The notes: generated by a model not told the origin, from the letters alone. Positions 9,683-21,299 are shown, counted from the first letter of the stretch. The stretch is DNA of 64,000 bases from Mesorhabditis belari (GCA_958450365.1 CAUEEP010000871.1:310001-374000); one strand, 5' to 3'. Made by a program: numbers and translations.

Positions 9683-10362
9683 AGTTTGGTTGGGGGGCCA
9701 CCTATATTTTTGATTTTCCAATTTGCTAGAGGTAATGGAGGGCGCTGCGAACGAATTTGACATTTTTAGCATAAGATAATAAGCTACTAAACATAAATTT
9801 TTAGGATTTCAACTGAAAAACCAACATTTTGACACGTTGAAAATGACGCTTCTAGGCGCTATTCAGTATCTAAGGGGGGCACTTTTTTTCGGGTAGCTTT
9901 ATGCGTAGATTTCGAAAAGCACAACGAGAGCTTGGGAAAATGAGTTTAGGTTCAGTTTAGGGGCTTCAAAGTGCATAATTTAACCGACTGATTACGTTTC
10001 TGCTCAAATTCGGCGAAATAAAATTTTTTTTCAGGTCTGGACCATTTGGTCCTCCACATGAGTCAAAATCTCAAAAAATATTTTTTCAATTTGTTTTGCC
10101 TCTCTACCAGTCAATTTAGGTTAAAAAAATTAGCATTTAATAGTAAAAAGTGGTTTTAGGACTAGTTTTGACCTTGAGAAGTGCCCCAATAGTCGATAGC
10201 TTGCGTACACAAATTTAAAGTTGCATTTAAAGTGCAAAAAAGTGTAGTTTTCAACGTGTCGAAATGCAGGCTTTTCGATTGAGAACCTATTCTAAAACTG
10301 TCAAATTCGTGCTCAGCGCCCTCGATTACCCCAAGAAAAAAAAAAGAAAAAAATCAAAAATA
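9683..10362. mobile_element. FB foldback element interrupted by Tc1
   Basis: It starts TTGGTTGGGGGGCCACCTAT and runs through the family interior in the minus orientation. It ends at CAAAAATATA, inside its terminal repeat, where a Tc1-like element begins at a TA. The missing end (GCCACCAAAACACCAGAAG) resumes at ~12103 after the Tc1 element. Confidence 0.75.
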
Positions 10363-12090
10363 TAGTGCGTTTCAAATTCTTAAACGCACACGCCTTTGCT
10401 GTTGTTATTTGAAATTCTTCGTTTTGTTGTGCATATTTTATTATTAAATTTATAATTTTTGTTAAAGTCCGGGTAAATGGGACACGGAAAGCTGCTCACG
10501 GATTATGAGAAGGGCCAGATTGATTCCCGTTTGAGGATTGGCGACTCAATCAGAAAACTCGCAAAAAATTTTTAGCCGTTCCGACTTTGCCATGCGAAAT
10601 TATATAAAGTCGAAGTTCGTTTCTACACCAAAGAAGAAGCCAGGACCAAAACCAAAGCTTACACCGCGAGCTAGGCGCCATATTGTGAACAACATCCATG
10701 AAAAAACGATCAATGAAGTGAAAACGGAAAGGAAAATCGACTCTTCGAAGTCGACAATTTGGCAAGACATCAAGGGAAACCCACATATCGATCGACAATT
10801 ATTGAACATGCAACCGGTCGTGAAGCTTTTGCACAAGAAAGCCCGATTGGCGTTCGCCAAGGCTCATATGAATCAGGATTGGTCTATGGTTAGAAAGCCA
10901 CTTATGTTTTATTATTTTTTGCGTTTAGGTGATCTTTTCCGATGAGAAGAAATGGAGTTGGGTTGGCACGTCTGCGAGAGATAAGGCAAAAAATGCGATC
11001 GCCGTTAAATTTGCTCACGGTAAGTGCAATTTGATGCAAAAAAAATGTCCTGAATTCAAATTTGAAAGAATTTTTCGAATCCGTCTGACAGATTTATTTT
11101 AAATCGAAAAAATCAAGATTTTTCCATATAAACGCCAAGGGTCTTGTGCACGTATTGACACCAAAATGAGATCAATTGGGTAAATCTGTGAAAAGTTGAT
11201 GCCTTTTGAACGCAAAAGTAGCGTTTTTCAAATCAAATGGCATTTACCGTGAGCAAATTTAACGGCGATCGCATTTTCGCGCGGATGTGGATGGTCCCAA
11301 TGGCGTTGACTACTATTGGAGGGACCTTCGACGTGATCCGATGGTGTTTGGAACCCGAAACATTGGCGGTGGTTCTGTGATGGTTTGGGCCGCCTTTTGT
11401 GCTGACGGAACGGTCGCTCTGAAGATGGTTTCGAATCGGATGATTTAGATAGATGTCTTGAACATTTGCTTGTTGCCGTTCTTGCTCCTAAATCCCACCG
11501 TTCTCGATTTGTTTCAATACGACAACACGTCAATTCATCAAGCCGGAAACACCCGAGGCTGGCTGAACAGCAACAACATTGCAACTTTGGACTGACCCGC
11601 TCGATCTCCTGACGTCAATCCGATAGGGAATTCATGCCGAATACTTGTCCAACCTGCCGACAAAAATCATCGTCAATTTTAAGACGTATATTTGTACCTA
11701 AAACAGCGATCCGTTTGGCCTGAAGCTATCTCGACGTCTTTGCTTTTCAAAACCTCATCAATTCAATGCCAGACCCCATTTTTCAAGTAATTAATCGTTC
11801 TGGTGCGTGTCAGATTATTAGTTTTGATTTTTTACCATTGATTGTTAAGTTGTGTCGATAAATAAAAATATTTTCATCGTGCGTTTCAGAATTTCAAACG
11901 GTTTATTTAGCAAAACGTTTCTCTTTTCAAAATTTTTACTTTTTACGGTATGCTTATTTCTCGTGTTTTTTAGGTTTTAAGACATGCTCTTTCTAATAGA
12001 AAAAGATTAATAGTTGTAGCGGTGTTCAAAATGCAAAACTCACTATTTTAGAGGATGCGTTGAAGAATTTGAAAGGCACTGTAGAGGCCC
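10361..12090 (+). mobile_element. Tc1-like transposon with decayed transposase
   Basis: The termini are AGTGCGTTTCAAATTCTTAA (left) and its inverted counterpart GAATTTGAAAGGCACTGTA (right), with TA at the flanks. Plus-strand frames give GHGKLLTDYEKGQIDSRLRI (HTH start), KKKPGPKPKLTPRARRHIV, VIFSDEKKWSWVG, DYYWRDLRRDPMVFGTRNIG, GGSVMVWAAFCADGT, a degenerate second catalytic motif (QYDNTSIHQAGNT) and RSPDVNPIGN. Several frameshifts and a stop (after SNRMI) show it is inactive. A 200-bp segment (10980-11180) duplicates the GCGATCGCCGTTAAATTTGC region in opposite orientation. Confidence 0.85.
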
Positions 12091-13078
12091 TCGATTAGCC
12101 CCAGCCACCAAAACACCAGAAGTGTGTCAAACCATTGTAGGTTGTGCCAAAAAAGGCCAGGCCCGATCCCGGCCTGATCCTAACGTGCTTTTGATTTTAT
12201 TTCAGTCAAAATTACATGTTCTATCGATAAGTCTTCATAACCGTTTACTAGGAACTGTTCAAGAACACCTCTAATTTAATTTCCATAAAAGTATTTGGCT
12301 TTGCGGCCCGACCTTGATTATAACAAGCTAGTCCATAATATTAGGCTGGCTAGCAAGTAATGACGGATTTGCTGGCAGATGGTCTCAAACTAAACCAAAC
12401 TTAACGAGCTTCGTCTTATTCGAAATTGCATTTGATAGGAACACTGTAGCGAAAACCATTTTTTGATTCGTTCGGTTTTAAAATTTTGATAAGCATTTAA
12501 GTGAGCTCGGTCAGACCGAAAAAAGTGTCACAATCACATTTCGTCAATTTTTCGGTTAAAAATCTAGGCTAAAAATAGGTTTGTTCCCGCGGCACGATTT
12601 TCCCGAGTAGACACCCAAGCTTTGGATGCGTTTTTCTTGTGTGTTTTTGAATATGGACAAAAACTGAATACGGCATCGGATTCACCGTGTCCGCTTGGCG
12701 GTTGCATTTCAACGGCGTCAATATCTGCTAGAGCCATTTTGTGGCACCTTCTTTTTAGATCTTTTTGCTAAAAAAGTTGAAAAGTTGGTCACAGTTGCCA
12801 GTCGACTCCTCGACCCTCGGATCAACGAGTCGCCAAGCCCCGGATAAAATTTAATGATCCTGAAATGTGATTTTGACCCTTTTTTGGGTACCTAGCTGAC
12901 TGAGTACCACTTAAAGGCTTATAAAAATTTGAAAACGGAACGCATCAACAAATGTTCTTCGCTACTGTGTTCCTCTTGAATACCGCTTTGAATAAGACCA
13001 ACGATTGGTTAAGTTTGAGACCAGCTCCCAGCAAATCCACCATTACTTATTCGCCAGCCTAATAAATACTGGTCTGAC

Positions 13079-15212
13079 CTGATTTCTTCTTTTGCATCAG
13101 GCTTTGATCTGTTCGGAAAGCCACCACGAAATACAAATACCACATAGTTCGCAAATTCCAGCACAGAGTTGTCGTCTCCAAAGCCAACGAAAGCCGTTCT
13201 CATGTAGTAGTTGTGCACTGTGTGGGTGAATGCATAAGCATTCACATAGTCTGCCGGTAGCACAGCGACTTGCTTTCTAATTCTGAAAATGACAGAAAAC
13301 AAGCGAGAAACAAAATTTTTTCCAGAAAATTAGCGGTTCCTTTCCGTTATACATCCAAAAAATAACCCCTGATCATCAATCAGTGAGGAATCCATGCCGT
13401 AGCAATTTGTGGCAACACCCATTCGTAGAATTCGTCCTTTCCCACTTTTCGTCGAACCATCAATTTAGCGAGGTAGTTCGGTAGGGAATGACGTGCCACG
13501 ATGCTTGTTGTTTCTACATTTTCCCCATAGACCCTCGATCGTCTACGTGTAAATGGCCGGGTCATCCGGATACAGGAAGTTGTACTTGTTGTACTCATTG
13601 ACATGAGCATGGGTAAAGTCGGCCTTCTCCATTTGTTTAATATTGCATCCTCGCCAACAATCGAAGTCAATTCAGGTTCCCGGCTCGATGTGTTCAATCA
13701 TGGCTTCCAATAGGGTCGGTCACCTCGACCAGAAAACATTTTTTGGTTTCCCGGCAAACTCCTCTAAATATCCAGACTTGCGGCCAGATTCGGCCCACAT
13801 TCGCCTTTCGCTTCGAGAAGAGAACCTCGTCCACTTCGACGATTCGAGTGGGTTCTCCAATTTCTCCTCTCAGCTTGTTCATCAGATATTCCACGCAAGG
13901 AATCCTAGCTGTTGAAGTCGACCGCGGTGATTCACCTCCAATTCTTTCGCACAATAGTTGATCGAGGTTTTGGAATTTTGGAATTTTGGAATTTTGGTGC
14001 TCTCCATCCATGAGCCAAGACGCAGGTCGATCGCTGTCCAGCACGGCGTTTTGTCACATCCGCATCGGGGGTTCTGATTGAGCAATAGCTACATAACGTG
14101 ATGGTTGGCGTATGTGCGAGTGGTAAGCAAGATGCGGCGTTGTTGGAAGAACGAGATTGCATCAGCTTCCGTGGTCGGTAAAAGGAACATGTTTCCATCG
14201 CGCCCTTAGAAAACAGAGCAAGAATTATTTTCTGTGGTTTTCCTTGTTCATTTTCATGGAAGGATGCTAATTTGGCGGATGTATAACGGAAAGGAACCAT
14301 TTTCGCGTTGATCGTGAGCTAAAACTTACATATTATCGGTGTTAACCAAAAGATTTTGGATTTCCGGAGCCATTCGCTGCATTTTCTTTTGTTGTTCATA
14401 CTGGGTGCTGCCCCATGTCCAATCCTTTTGATCCTCTTTAACTCCGTGATTCTCGGCCATCCAATTTCGAATCCTTTCCTCTTCTTCGGGCTTTTGCATC
14501 CAATCTGCCTAAAAAGCTTCCTGCCGCTGCTTCCTCTCGTGGATTTACTAACAACTTTTTTTCGCAATACCTTTAACTATGCGTAAAAACTCACCCGTGT
14601 GCCTGTGTAGCATCCAACATTGAGAACGACTTCACCTTTGTACACCCATTTACGCCGCGATCCACAAGTGATAGTTTTTGTGTCTGAGGGAAAATCCATC
14701 TTGTGGTTGATCTGAAAAACATTTTTGAGGATAAACTGAAAAAGAAACTCCCACTCGAACAAGCGCGAAATGGTCTGGATCAGCAATGCACGTGAACGTT
14801 CGATCGATCCAAAAATATTTACTGTAATTGAGTGATGAAGATAAAATGAGAAGGGTTGTCTCTAGCGACCAAAAAGCCTTGAGCCAGGGGCCGGAACATA
14901 GCTGCGGGCAAGCCTTGATCGAGTCCGAGCTCATCAAGCTTTTCACCGGGCCGAGCCCGGGAAAGTTTTCGCGAAACACGCTTACTTAGACGTCTCATCG
15001 CTCGTAAGGTTTCTCCAGTTGCCACCAGCCGAATGAATGTGAATGTTTTCACTCCGGTTCTTGCACTCTTCCATCCATTCTAAAAAATAGCCAATAGACG
15101 AGTTGGGTAACAAAAAAAGAACAAAGTAATCGATCGAAACAAACGGGCCTTCATTTGCTGTCACCATTTTTGCCAGTGAAGCCACAAACAAAAAAACGAA
15201 TTCTTTCTTCAT
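13079..15212 (-). CDS. Secreted-protein family, copy B (unrecognised)
   Basis: It has the same exon series as copy A, on the minus strand: signal peptide MKKEFVFLFVASLAKMVTAN, EWMEECKNRSENIHIHSAGG with WRNLTSDETSK, TITCGSRRKWVYKGEVVLN with GCYTGTR, then RIRNWMAENHGVKEDQKDW with TQYEQQKKMQRMAPEIQN. After the Merlin-bearing intron comes AVLPADYVNAYAFTHTVH with MRTAFVGFGDDNSVLEF. The stretch after LPADY differs from copy A (NAWLESEAQSQD versus NAYAFTHTVHN). Both copies share the GC donor in intron 1. No terminal exon is adjacent. I cannot assign a function. Confidence 0.5.
13335..14298 (-). mobile_element. Merlin transposon with near-complete ISXO2-like transposase
   Basis: It is 964 bp long with GGTTCCTTTCCG..ATACATCC-type termini at both ends. 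Minus-strand frames encode, in order: EADAISFFQQRRILLTTRTY, CGCDKTPCW, DLDQLLCERIG, GEPTRIVEVDEVLFSKRK (first catalytic D/E region), WIFRGVCRETKKCFLVEVTD, IEHIEPGT and IDFDCWRGC (second Asp), DPAIYT followed by TIEGLWGK, and YEWVLPQIATAWIPH. This order matches Merlin/IS1016-type transposases. It is inactive: there are frameshifts, a stop in NHHVM-stop-LLLNQ, and a GGAATTTT repeat (13966-13998) inserted in the coding part. Confidence 0.88.
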
Positions 15213-15220
15213 TTACAGCC

Positions 15221-15714
15221 AACTGAAAAGTAAATTTGATGAAATCAAGATTGTAAAAAGATATAGTTTAGTAAAAAACGAGAAGTTGTTCAAATAATCA
15301 TCAAAAAATTTATGGGGAAAATAAAGTTTGAAAGTTGAAAGTTGAAAGTTGAAATTTGGAATCTAAAGGTCTATGTGGTGTCTGGAAAATGATTCAATTC
15401 TAAAAGAATTTTTTTAATGGAAGACCACATTTTTTCTTTTTCCCATTTAATAAATCGCTCCAAAGAAGTTAATGGAAGAAAGAGAAGACAAATTTCAGCG
15501 CTTTTACGATCAACTGCAGTACTAGTGAAGTAGCTGAGTAGCCATATTTTTGTTGTTATAATGAATACTTTATTTAGAAATAAAGTGCCGAAATGAAGAT
15601 TTACAATAACTCATGAAAAATGGAAGATGCCACTATGGAATCAGAAGCCCTCCATTTGTCTCAATGTTTAGTAAAGATTACGATGATGAACAGGAAATAA
15701 GGTAAGTTTTTAAT
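15221..15714. other. Upstream region of copy B
   Basis: There is no ORF of note. The first ~350 bp (AAAAACGAGAAGTTGTTCAAAT, AAAAGAATTTTTTT) resemble the regions upstream of the MKKEF exons at 21370-21660 and 41255-41560, so this is shared 5'-flanking sequence of the family. A GAAAGTTGAAAGTTGAAA triplet repeat lies at ~15330. Confidence 0.6.
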
Positions 15715-15909
15715 TACCGTATTCTCTCTAATAGTAGTGCACCCCGGCGAGCCGAGTTGGTGACGATTTTACGGCTTTCAAAGTTTTCGCAGAAGCTCAA
15801 CACTCAAATCCCCCAAAAGATCGATAGGTTCTGATAAGCGGTTCTCGAGATTTCGAGGAATTTAGGCGACGCTTTGGGTGCACTACTATTAGAGAAAGAA
15901 AATACGGTA
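15715..15909. mobile_element. TACCGTA-type MITE
   Basis: The ends TACCGTATTCTCTCTAATAG and TTAGAGAAAGAAAATACGGTA are inverted repeats. The interior and left flank match the copy at 8378-8567. Confidence 0.85.
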
Positions 15910-16640
15910 TTTACACAATAGTTTTCAAACTATTTTGCTTAGTGATGAAAACTTAAATTGGTCCGGAAATGGCGTGATCAACCGGAATTATCGTCCGAGA
16001 ATTTTGTTCTTTTTGTTTATTGTTTATTCTGAAATTGTAAAAAGAGAAAGTTTAGTATTGGAATCTTTTTTTTCTGAGAGCTTCATTCGCAAGTGCTTGT
16101 GTTTACTGAGCTGTTGCTTTTAATAGGTTAGGACACACTGGGGTGCCTACTTTGGCAATGAATAGCAGATGTCAAGCAGATTTAGCCAAATTATCCTCAG
16201 GAACATTAAGGAACCGGTTCTCTTCAGTGGTTTTTAAAGATCTAGGATTAAAAATTAGCAAAAATGTAAGAACGATGAATCTTAAAATAAACCTTTTTAA
16301 ACTAAGGTGCTAGACTAGTTTTATACTCCAACTACTTACTATAGTACTCCAACTCCAACTTAATCCAACTTACTTGAACTATTGAAATAAATAGGCATGA
16401 AGTCAAAAGAAGAAGCACAAAGATTTTCATTGCTTGTTTTGTGATTTTGCTGGTTATTTGAAGACATTTTTAAGTCTTAAAGGAATCTAAATGGAATCAA
16501 TGAAATCTAATCGAGAAAACTATTTTAAAGATGTGAATGTAATCAAATATTTTTCAATTTTAAAATCTCAGCTAAATAAAAAGTCATTTTAAAATTTAGG
16601 GACTTTGTTTGAAGGCCGCATTTCTTTTTTTCTCTTTTCT
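15910..16640. other. Gene-free stretch
   Basis: No supported gene. It includes GTGATCAACCGGAATTATCG shared with 8620, an ACTCCAACT simple repeat (16325-16370), and the 3' flank of the terminal exon at 16693, which is shared with 42650-42900. Confidence 0.55.
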
Positions 16641-16692
16641 TGGGTTACTTGGAATCTTTTTCATGTATTCCTTTATTCAAACGATATGAAGC

Positions 16693-17030
16693 CGTTAAAT
16701 GCACAACACAAACATCTCCACATCCAGCTGCACATGGCCGACTCCATGTCTTCACCTCAGTAATCACCCAGTCACCAAATGCTCCATAGAGATAAGTACA
16801 CGTTTGGTGATTTGCTCCTTTTCGAAAAACAGTCACAATGTCGATACGTCCTGCCCAGTTGTAACCATAAGTCGATGCACGCTCTGCTAGCGATTGGATC
16901 TCGCCATTGGAAAGGGTCTGTAAACAGTAAGAAGCTAAAGATGGCTTCTGGAAATGGACGCGCCTGGACCCACTCATTGAAAATCGGCTGAATTTCAAAC
17001 TCGGGGTTCTGCCGTTTCAATGTGTATAGC
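16693..17030 (-). CDS. Secreted-family terminal exon plus preceding exon
   Basis: The minus strand gives an exon with EFEIQPIFNEWVQARPFPEA (~17005-16935), a splice-like CTTCTTACTGTTTACAG, then LSNGEIQSLAERASTYGYNW, GRIDIVTVFRKGANHQTC, LYGAFGDWVITEVKTWSRPC and GCGDVCVVHLTA with an AATAAA beyond. This is the only copy with the EIQPIFNEW exon contiguous and intact. It suggests the exon order at the 3' end of the family. Confidence 0.55.
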
Positions 17031-17039
17031 ATTCAATGT

Positions 17040-17590
17040 GTATTTTCAGAAATGCGAGCTTGTCCTCATCGAGAAGCGATCGCTATGCTTTTGAAAGCCG
17101 CAGAGTCGAAGGCGGCCATCTCGCGAAAGCAATCGACTACGATGCATACAGGGTGGCCGACCACATTTGACGCAAGGTTTTTGACTTGTAGATGATGCCA
17201 AATTTATCAAAACCTATTGAACTCATAACCAAAAGTGTAGAAAATTTTCTGTAGTTTCTAAAATTTAGAATTATTTTACAAGAGATCTCCTAGTTTTTGA
17301 GTTATGCCCTTTTGCGTATCCATCCAAAAAACGCCTCTGCGCCGAAAGTGATATTGAGGTTCACACGAGATTTGGATTATTTTGAACTCACAGAGAAACC
17401 ATTTGATGCTAATTTATCGATTTGATAATAGCTATTTAAATGTTGATTAGCTGCTGTCAGCCTGGGCGTGTAAAGATGCCAACAATGTTTTTGTTTATAC
17501 AAATGTTCTACAAAGACAAGCTATTTAATTATTGATTAGAAATGAGAACAGTTTAGATTTTCAATGGCATCGTATTTTCAAGCTGATCTT
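17040..17590. other. Unassigned stretch with a short exon-like frame
   Basis: After a TTTTCAG at ~17050 the plus strand is open through SLSSSRSDRYAFESRRVEGG and HLAKAIDYDAYRVADHI before a stop at ~17170. I do not recognise it. The rest (17170-17590) shows no structure I can name. Confidence 0.3.
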
Positions 17591-17597
17591 TTGCAAG

Positions 17598-18550
17598 CTA
17601 ATCTTTTGATGGCTTCTTGCAGACGAAGCGTGCTCTCGGTGCCCCAGGAGTCCAGCCCCATCCTCGGAGACCGCACGAGCCATGGTTTGCAATCTGGGGA
17701 ACTTCAGAAACAGTTAGAAGGCTACAACTCACTTGTCCATTATAAAAGTCACCCAACATCCCATTCTGAACATAATCAGCAGGCGATCCATCAGTCCACA
17801 TTCCAGCTCCAATTGTCGCATTCCCATAGTAGCCAATGTAGGCATAGGAATAGCCACATGTATAATTTCCAGGAGCCACATTGAAAAGCCCATGAACTTG
17901 TGATTTGACTAGCTCTGAAGAAAAAATTTTTGAGAAGAAAATGAGTTTAAATTTGACGATAATTTGACGACATTTATGATTTCGGGCTTTTAAAAACAAG
18001 TGATTCACAGCTACACTTACCCATCACAAAGTCATTTTCCGAATCCGAATGAATTGACACCAAATGAGCATCCATTTTTTGACACATCGACTCAGCCATT
18101 GTCACGTTGTAAAATTCCCAATGAACACCGTCTGGATAGGTGAAATTCTAAAAAGAAATCCTAAAAAGAAATCCTAATGTAATGAAAATCCTTTCACTTA
18201 CGTGTAAATAATAGCAGTAGTCAGTCTGATTGTTGTAGACCCAACCATAGGGACATTTCAGCTCTGAAATTCATCTTGTAACATTTAGATTGGGATACAG
18301 TGGATTGGGTTGGCCACTAAGGAATGAGTCACGTCAAAGAAAAGAAATTTTGTCAACGAGGATCCATCAGAATAGGTCCAAATTTGATTTGAGTTCCGCT
18401 CAACGCCAAGTCGCTGAAATAGTATTCTCTTAGTTGAAATTATTTCACTAATTTGAATTGAAAAATTTGTGGATTCACATATGTTCGTGATTTTGATTGG
18501 ATCACCGCGCATCGAATGGCATTTTGTGAGAACATCGGTATAGGGACGAG
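17598..18550 (-). CDS. C-type-lectin-like protein, one good domain plus a broken one
   Basis: Minus-strand exons with GTAAGTG-type donors encode a CTLD: ELKCPYGWVYNNQTDYCYYL (18265-18200), then VHWEFYNVTMAESMCQKMDA with HLVSIHSDSENDFVM (18145-18025), then SQVHGLFNVAPGNYTCGY, YAYIGYYGN and MWTDGSPADYVQNGMLGD (17925-17733), then NHGSCGLRG with ARFVCKKPSKD-stop (17710-17598). The Cys spacing and the WTDGSP and FVCKK motifs are typical of nematode CLEC proteins. Upstream is a partial first CTLD (PYTDVLTKCHSMRGDPIKIT at 18540; LGVERNSNQIWTYSDGSSLT at 18415). It has lost five bases after its splice site and the YQNWAPG end found at 35620, so it is broken. No signal peptide exon was found. It may be a chimeric or decaying gene. 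Confidence 0.7.
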
Positions 18551-19220
18551 CTGAAAATGAGATAATTTGACTTTTAACGTAGATAGTGTCAGCTTCTAGA
18601 AGTTCTAAGCTTCAAATAGCAATGTAAAGAGCCCAATTGGACAGCAGAATCGGAGCTCAGTGAATGAGTGACTTGGCTTATGTGTAGATTCTCATATTTT
18701 CTCATGGCCATTTGAAGTCAAATGATTAGGAGGGTGTGCCAGCCAGGGCTGTGAATTTTGAAAGCTCCTAGTAAACATGTCAGATCGGATCGGATCAGGT
18801 TCGATCCAAAGGTCATTGATCCAAACATTGATCAAAGCCTTAATGAACTCGGACTGGAAAGGAGAAACCAAAGGAAACGGCTGATCGATCGTTTAATGTT
18901 ACCCTGAAGCTGGTTCAATATTGGCCAAAATCAAGGTTTAATTGATTCGTAAATGTTATTTTTTTCCTCAGTTTTCACATTTTTAAGTTTTCAAGTAAGC
19001 TGAATCAAATTGAGAAAACTCAAATCAAATCAAATGAAATCAAATTGAGAAAACTACTTTAAAGGTGTGAATGTAATCAACCATTGTTCAATTTTAAAAT
19101 GTCCACTACATGAAAAGTCATTTTAAAATTTAGGGACTTTGTTTTAAGGCCGCATTTCTTTCTTTCTGCTTTCTTGCGTCACTTGGAATCTTTTTCATGA
19201 ATGCCTCTATTCAAACGACA
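18551..19220. other. Lectin-flank duplicate and repeats
   Basis: Positions 18551-18800 match 35850-36100 (the flank of the second lectin gene), including the start of the GATCGGATCGGATCAGG stretch, which is here contracted to a few units. From ~18880 onward lies the shared 3' flank of the secreted-family terminal exon. No gene. Confidence 0.7.
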
Positions 19221-19490
19221 TCAAGCAGTTAAATGCACAACACAAACATCTCCACATCCTAGTGCACATGGCCGACTCCACGTCTTCACCTCAGAAATCA
19301 TCCAATCACCAGATGCTCCATAGAGATGAGTACACGTTTTGTGATTTGTTCCTTTTCGAAAAACAGTCACAATGTCGACACGTCCTTCCCATTTATCACC
19401 ATAATTCGCTGCACGCTTTGCTAGCGATTGGATCCCGTCGTGAAGTTGTGTCGATTTCAAAATGTCTTGAAAGTAACGACTAAAATAAAG
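19221..19490 (-). CDS. Secreted-family terminal exon copy
   Basis: It reads RYFQDILKSTQLHDGIQSLA, AANYGDKWEGRVDIVTVF, TCTHLYGASGDWMISEVK and CALGCGDVCVVHLTA-stop. Both the frame and the cysteine tail are intact. The upstream side is a partial FB element and then Tc1 and mariner pieces, so its N-terminal exons are separated or lost. Confidence 0.5.
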   Translation of the reverse strand, partial: LYFSRYFQDILKSTQLHDGIQSLAKRAANYGDKWEGRVDIVTVFRKGTNHKTCTHLYGASGDWMISEVKTWSRPCALGCGDVCVVHLTA

Positions 19491-19499
19491 TATTATCTC

Positions 19500-20242
19500 A
19501 ATTTTTTCCAAATTTCGATCATTTGGTCCCCCACATGGGTCAAAATTTCAAAAAATATGTTTTCAATTTGTTTTGCCTCTCTACCAGTCAATTTAAGTTA
19601 AAAAATTAATATTTAGTGGTTAAAAGTGGTTTTGGTTTTAGGACTAGTTTTGACCTTGAGAAGTGCCCCAATAGTCGATAGCTTGCGTACACAAATTTAA
19701 AGTTGCATTTAAAGTGCAAAAAAGTGTAGTTTTCAACGCGTCGAAATTTCGGCTTTTCGATTGAGAACTTATTCTAAAACTGTCAAATTCGTGCTCAGCC
19801 CAAGAAAAATGGAAAAATCACAAATATAGTGCGTTTCAAATTCTTAAACGCACCCTCTAAAATGATGAATTTTGCATTTTGAACACCGCTGCAACTATTA
19901 ATCTTTTTCTGTTAGAAAGGGCATGTCTTAAAACCTATAAACACGAAAAATAAGCATACTGTAAAAAGCAAAAATTTTCAAAATAGAAACTTTTTGCTAA
20001 ATCAACCGTTTCAAATTCTTAAACGCACCCGCCTTTGCTGTTGTTTTTTTGAAATTCTTCGTTTTGTTGTGCATATTTTTTTATTAAATTTATAATTTTT
20101 GTTAATTTCCAGGTAAATGGCATACGGAAAGCTGCTCACGGACTATGGGAAAGGCCAGATTGATGCCCGTTTGAGGATTGGCGACTCAATAAGGAAAATC
20201 GCAAAAAATTTGGGCCGATCCGACTCTGCCGTGCGAAATTAT
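19500..20242 (+). mobile_element. Partial FB element with a 5'-end Tc1 copy
   Basis: 19500-19828 is FB interior ending at CACAAATATA. A Tc1-like terminus (GTGCGTTTCAAATTCTTAAA) starts at 19830, the same junction as at 10361. Here the Tc1 left terminal repeat is ~200 bp long and ends with a second GTTTCAAATTCTTAAACGCA at ~20010. The transposase start follows (MAYGKLLTDYGKGQIDARLR, SDSAVRNY) and is cut at 20242 by a mariner element. Confidence 0.8.
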
Positions 20243-21292
20243 TAGGTTGTTCGGATATAAACGAGCATTTTAGTAGTCGACAAAATTTATCTTAAAAACA
20301 GAAACAACACAATTTAATCTAAAATATATTCACCATTATTCTTGATTACTTCTTGCCATCTTTTGCGCAAAGAATTGATGCCGCTATTGAAAAATTCAGC
20401 CGGCTGTGACTCGAAAAACTTGGCGACCCAATTTAGATCATCTTCACGGTTTTTGAATTTCTCATTGGCCAGAAAGTTTTGAATCGACCGGAATCAAAGG
20501 TAATCTGAGAGAGCCAAATCGGGAGCATACGGCGGATGTGATAAAACCTCCCATCCTAGTTTCTCTAGTTTTTGCTGAGTCATTTTTGCAACGTGAGGTC
20601 TAGCGTTGTTATGGATGAACTTTATCTTTGATGTGTCTACTCCGTAACGAATGAGAGCTTCATTGACCCGATCAAGTTGCCGTTTGTAGAGGTCGGATGT
20701 GACTGTTTGGCCGGGTTGTAGAAGCTCGAAATGCACAAGGACCTTGTTATTCCACCATACTGATAGCATGATCTTTTTCCCATGAATGTCCGGTTTCACG
20801 GTCGGATTTGGCCGTTCTCCTGGTCCTAGTCATTTCCGTTTTCGAATAGTATTATCGAAATGGATCCACTTCTCATCTCCAGTAACGAGAGAATCAAAAA
20901 AGCCATGATCTTTAGCGTGGCGGATGAGGATTCCGGGAATAGCGACCCGTGAAGCTTTGCTTGCACTACTTAACTTGTGAGGAAGCCATTTCCCGCATCT
21001 GATCGTCTTTCCAATGGCGCGGAGATGCTCATCAATGGTATAATTTGAACATAGAAACTGTTGAGCAAGTTCACGCGTCGTTTGACATGGATCCGGTTCG
21101 ATTGCAGCCCTCAAAATAACGTTGTCTACCGCTTGAAGTCGACGAAAGTGTTCATCATTCTCGAGACTTTCATCACCATTCCGAAAGCGTCGGAACCAGG
21201 TTCGGCATCGGCTTTCGGACAATGCATCATTCCCAAATGCTTTGACCAAATCTCGATGGAATTCCGTTGTCTTATTTGCTCCGTTGAAATAT
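20243..21292 (-). mobile_element. mariner transposon, N-terminally truncated
   Basis: The terminus TTAGGTTGTTCGGATATAAA is at 20243. The minus-strand transposase pieces read ANKTTEFHRDLVKAFGNDAL, CRTWFRRFRNGDESLE, TTRELAQQFLCSNYTIDEHL, VTGDEKWIHFDNTIRKRK-stop, then KKIMLSVWWNNKVLVHFELL, IKFIHNNARPHVAKMTQQKL (usual D is N), HPPYAPDLALSDYL and WQEVIKNNGEYILD. This is a DD34D mariner with one stop, one frameshift and a changed second Asp, so it is inactive. The N-terminus is fused to the end of an MKKEF exon at ~21292. Confidence 0.9.
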
Positions 21293-21299
21293 ATCCGTT

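Larger units (their letters stand above)
12288..15220. repeat. Inverted duplication 1, right arm
   Basis: This is the reverse complement of 1-2726, with the secreted-family gene, Merlin element and R1 repeat in the same order. It is ~200 bp longer than the left arm, mainly because its Merlin element retains the DDE core. Beyond 15220 the sequence continues as the promoter side of the gene; the matching left-arm part lies outside the window. Confidence 0.9.

Noticed and set aside
14319..14586. The opposing open frames MRKKVVSKSTRGSSGRKL and MDFRSHSLHFLLLFILGAAP as genes
   Set aside because: The frame with RIRNWMAENHGVKEDQKDW is conserved across three copies with proper splice edges; the others are shadows.
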